Assembly (NCBI GenBank): GCA_030039815.1
Contig: JASHUW010000226.1
Coordinates: 1-6,325 of the forward strand
From: Alphaproteobacteria bacterium
Lineage (GTDB): Bacteria > Pseudomonadota > Alphaproteobacteria > ATCC43930 > CGMCC-115725
Direction of reading: 5' to 3'
Length of the DNA stretch: 6,325 nt
The notes under the pieces were generated by a model that saw only the letters and a program-made list of their open reading frames with translations, ran no database searches and was not told the DNA's origin. The first letter of the stretch is position 1; every line of letters begins with the position of its first letter. Below are positions 4,898 to 6,325 of the stretch, piece by piece. Made by a program: the position numbers and the translations under genes.

Positions 4898-5914
4898 GTG
4901 CTCGAAACCACCATCGCCGGCAGCCTGCCAAAGCCGGGCTGGCTCGCCGAGACCGAGAAATTGTGGCCGACATGGCGGCAGGAAGGGGAGGCATTGGCCG
5001 CCGCCAAGCGCGACGCGACGATCCTCGCCTTGAAGCTGCAGGAGGACGCCGGCATCGACATCGTCACCGACGGCGAAATGTCGCGCCAGCATTTTGTCCA
5101 CGGCTTTCTCGAAAACCTCGACGGCATCGATTTCGCGAAGAAGGTGCGGATGGGCATCCGCGACAACCGCTACGAGGCCGATTGCCCGAGCGTCACCGGT
5201 CCCTTGAAGCGCCGCGGCAGCGTGCACGCGACCGAGGCGCGTCTTGCCCGCGCGCACACCTCGCGGGCGCTCAAATTCACGCTGCCCGGGCCGATGACGA
5301 TCGTCGACACCGTCGCCAACGCGCATTACCGCGACCGGATTGAGATGGCGATGGCGTTTGCCGACTTGCTCAACGAGGAGGCGCGCGAGCTGGCGGCGAT
5401 CGGCATCGACGTGATCCAGTTCGATGAGCCGGCCTTCAACGTGTACATGGCGGAGGCCGCCGGCTGGGGCATCGAGGCGCTGCACCGCGCGATCGACGGC
5501 GTTAGCTGCAAGACCGCGGTCCATATCTGCTACGGCTACGGCATCAAGGCGAATATCGACTGGAAGAGCGGGCTCGGCGCCGAATGGCGGCAATACGAGA
5601 AGGTCTTCCCGGCACTTGCGGCGAGCCGCATCGACCAGGTGTCGCTGGAATGCATCAATTCGCGCGTTCCGGCGGAGCTGATGGCCCTACTTGCGGGCAA
5701 GGACGTGCTGGTTGGCGCGATCGACGTCGCGACCGACCATGTCGAAACGCCCGACGAGGTCGCGGCGACGATCGACGGCGCGCTCAAATATGTGCCCGCG
5801 GAACGGCTCTACCCGTGCACCAATTGCGGCATGGCGCCGCTCTCCACAGAGCTGGCGTACAAAAAGCTGACAGCGCTTTCCGCCGGCGCCGCGCTGGTGC
5901 GGGGGCGCGCCTAG
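4898..5914 (+). CDS. Cobalamin-independent methionine synthase, short MetE-like core enzyme (MesD-like)
   Basis: This 338-residue protein corresponds to the C-terminal catalytic barrel of MetE, without the N-terminal half of the roughly 750-residue enzyme. It should transfer a methyl group to homocysteine to make methionine in the cytoplasm. The zinc ligands expected from MetE are visible: H209 and C211 in HICYGYG, E251 in SLECINS, and C310 in CTNCGMAP. Other family marks are IAGSLPKPGWL at 5-15, DIVTDGE at 54-60, LPGPMTIVD at 129-137 and QFDEPAFN at 174-181. The details resemble the MesD type of core methionine synthase, which in known cases works with a DUF1852 partner (MesX) and needs oxygen. 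No such partner gene is next to it here. GTG 4898 is chosen because of the strong ribosome site. The stop codon directly abuts the stop codon of the convergent cupin gene. Confidence 0.87.
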   Translation: MLETTIAGSLPKPGWLAETEKLWPTWRQEGEALAAAKRDATILALKLQEDAGIDIVTDGEMSRQHFVHGFLENLDGIDFAKKVRMGIRDNRYEADCPSVTGPLKRRGSVHATEARLARAHTSRALKFTLPGPMTIVDTVANAHYRDRIEMAMAFADLLNEEARELAAIGIDVIQFDEPAFNVYMAEAAGWGIEALHRAIDGVSCKTAVHICYGYGIKANIDWKSGLGAEWRQYEKVFPALAASRIDQVSLECINSRVPAELMALLAGKDVLVGAIDVATDHVETPDEVAATIDGALKYVPAERLYPCTNCGMAPLSTELAYKKLTALSAGAALVRGRA

Positions 5915-6325
5915 TCAGAACGGCGGCGGGCCGACCACCTCCCAGCCATGGCGCTCGCGCTGGGCGATCGCCTCGGGGCCGTTGGGATCGGTGGGCACTG
6001 ATCCCAAGCGCTCCTCGAAAAAGCCGCCGGCCTTGGCGGGCGTGTAGAGGAATAAGATGCGCGCGGTCTCAGTGCCGGTGTTCTTCCAGGCATGCGGCAC
6101 GTTGCGCGGGAAGAAGGCGCACGAGCCCGCACGGCCGATGGTGACCTCGTCGCCGATCTTCATCGTCACTTCGCCGGCGAGCACATAGGCGACCTCGTCG
6201 CTGTCGCGGTGCAGGTGGAAGGTCGTCTCGGTGCCGGGCGGCGCGGTTTCCTCGAACAGCATGACGCTGTCGGCGGTGTCGCCGCGCAGCAGCTTCAATG
6301 CCGAGAAGCGGCCCGGCGCCATATC
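5915..6325 (-). CDS. Single-domain cupin protein, 5' end cut by the window edge
   Basis: This is a small cupin beta-barrel protein whose frame stays open to the right edge. An ATG occurs at 6322, but the preceding codon (GAT) and the sequence around it, DMAPGRFSALKLL, look like the interior of a cupin of this type, so the true start is probably outside. Counting from that ATG, motif 1 spans 30-50 (G30, H36, H38, E43, G50) and motif 2 spans 66-81 (G66, P72, H77, N81). H36, H38, E43 and H77 form a complete metal-binding set. The C-terminal stretch LYTPAKAGGFFEE is typical of stand-alone cupins annotated only as cupin-domain proteins. These may be metal-dependent enzymes or small-molecule binders, and the ligand is unknown. 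It is convergent with the methionine synthase with no intergenic base. Confidence 0.85.
   Translation of the reverse strand, partial: DMAPGRFSALKLLRGDTADSVMLFEETAPPGTETTFHLHRDSDEVAYVLAGEVTMKIGDEVTIGRAGSCAFFPRNVPHAWKNTGTETARILFLYTPAKAGGFFEERLGSVPTDPNGPEAIAQRERHGWEVVGPPPF

Overview
The window is a GC-rich stretch of ordinary, gene-dense bacterial chromosome. The protein families point to an alphaproteobacterium: a PAS_5-type PAS protein, a FitAB-like toxin-antitoxin pair and a MetE-like core methionine synthase. Order or genus cannot be read from the sequence. Nine protein-coding genes were found. No RNA gene, CRISPR array or insertion sequence was seen. No stretch longer than about 130 bases lacks a gene.

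Left part, minus strand: a class A flavin monooxygenase (530-1780) lies upstream of a short PAS-domain gene (1-444) that runs off the left edge. The PAS gene has lost one G in a run of five at 130-134. Its C-terminal half is intact in the next frame, so this is either a real frameshift or a homopolymer error.

Middle, plus strand: the flavoprotein is divergent from a small exported protein (1907-2221) made almost entirely of Tyr, Trp, Gly, Pro and His. A strong rho-independent terminator follows it (2251-2288). Next comes a long-form SAICAR synthetase of purine synthesis (2316-3293), whose start codon sits where a leaderless transcript would begin. Then comes a compact toxin-antitoxin operon: a perfect 13-bp inverted repeat as probable operator (3313-3342), a ribbon-helix-helix antitoxin (3360-3623) and a PIN-domain toxin (3623-4042) that shares one base with the antitoxin stop codon. 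Base composition in the toxin gene is less GC-rich than in its neighbours, which suits an acquired module.

Right part: a protein with two carboxymuconolactone-decarboxylase-like domains (4046-4801, minus) is divergent from a cobalamin-independent methionine synthase of the short, MesD-like type (4898-5914, plus). The last gene is a single-domain cupin (5915-6325, minus) that is cut by the right edge.

Apart from the toxin-antitoxin operon and a possible flavoprotein-PAS transcription unit, the genes look like independent units with unrelated roles. No larger undescribed system is evident. The items most worth a second look are the Tyr/Trp-rich exported protein, the palindromic operator, the PAS frameshift, and the MesD-like synthase without its usual partner gene alongside.
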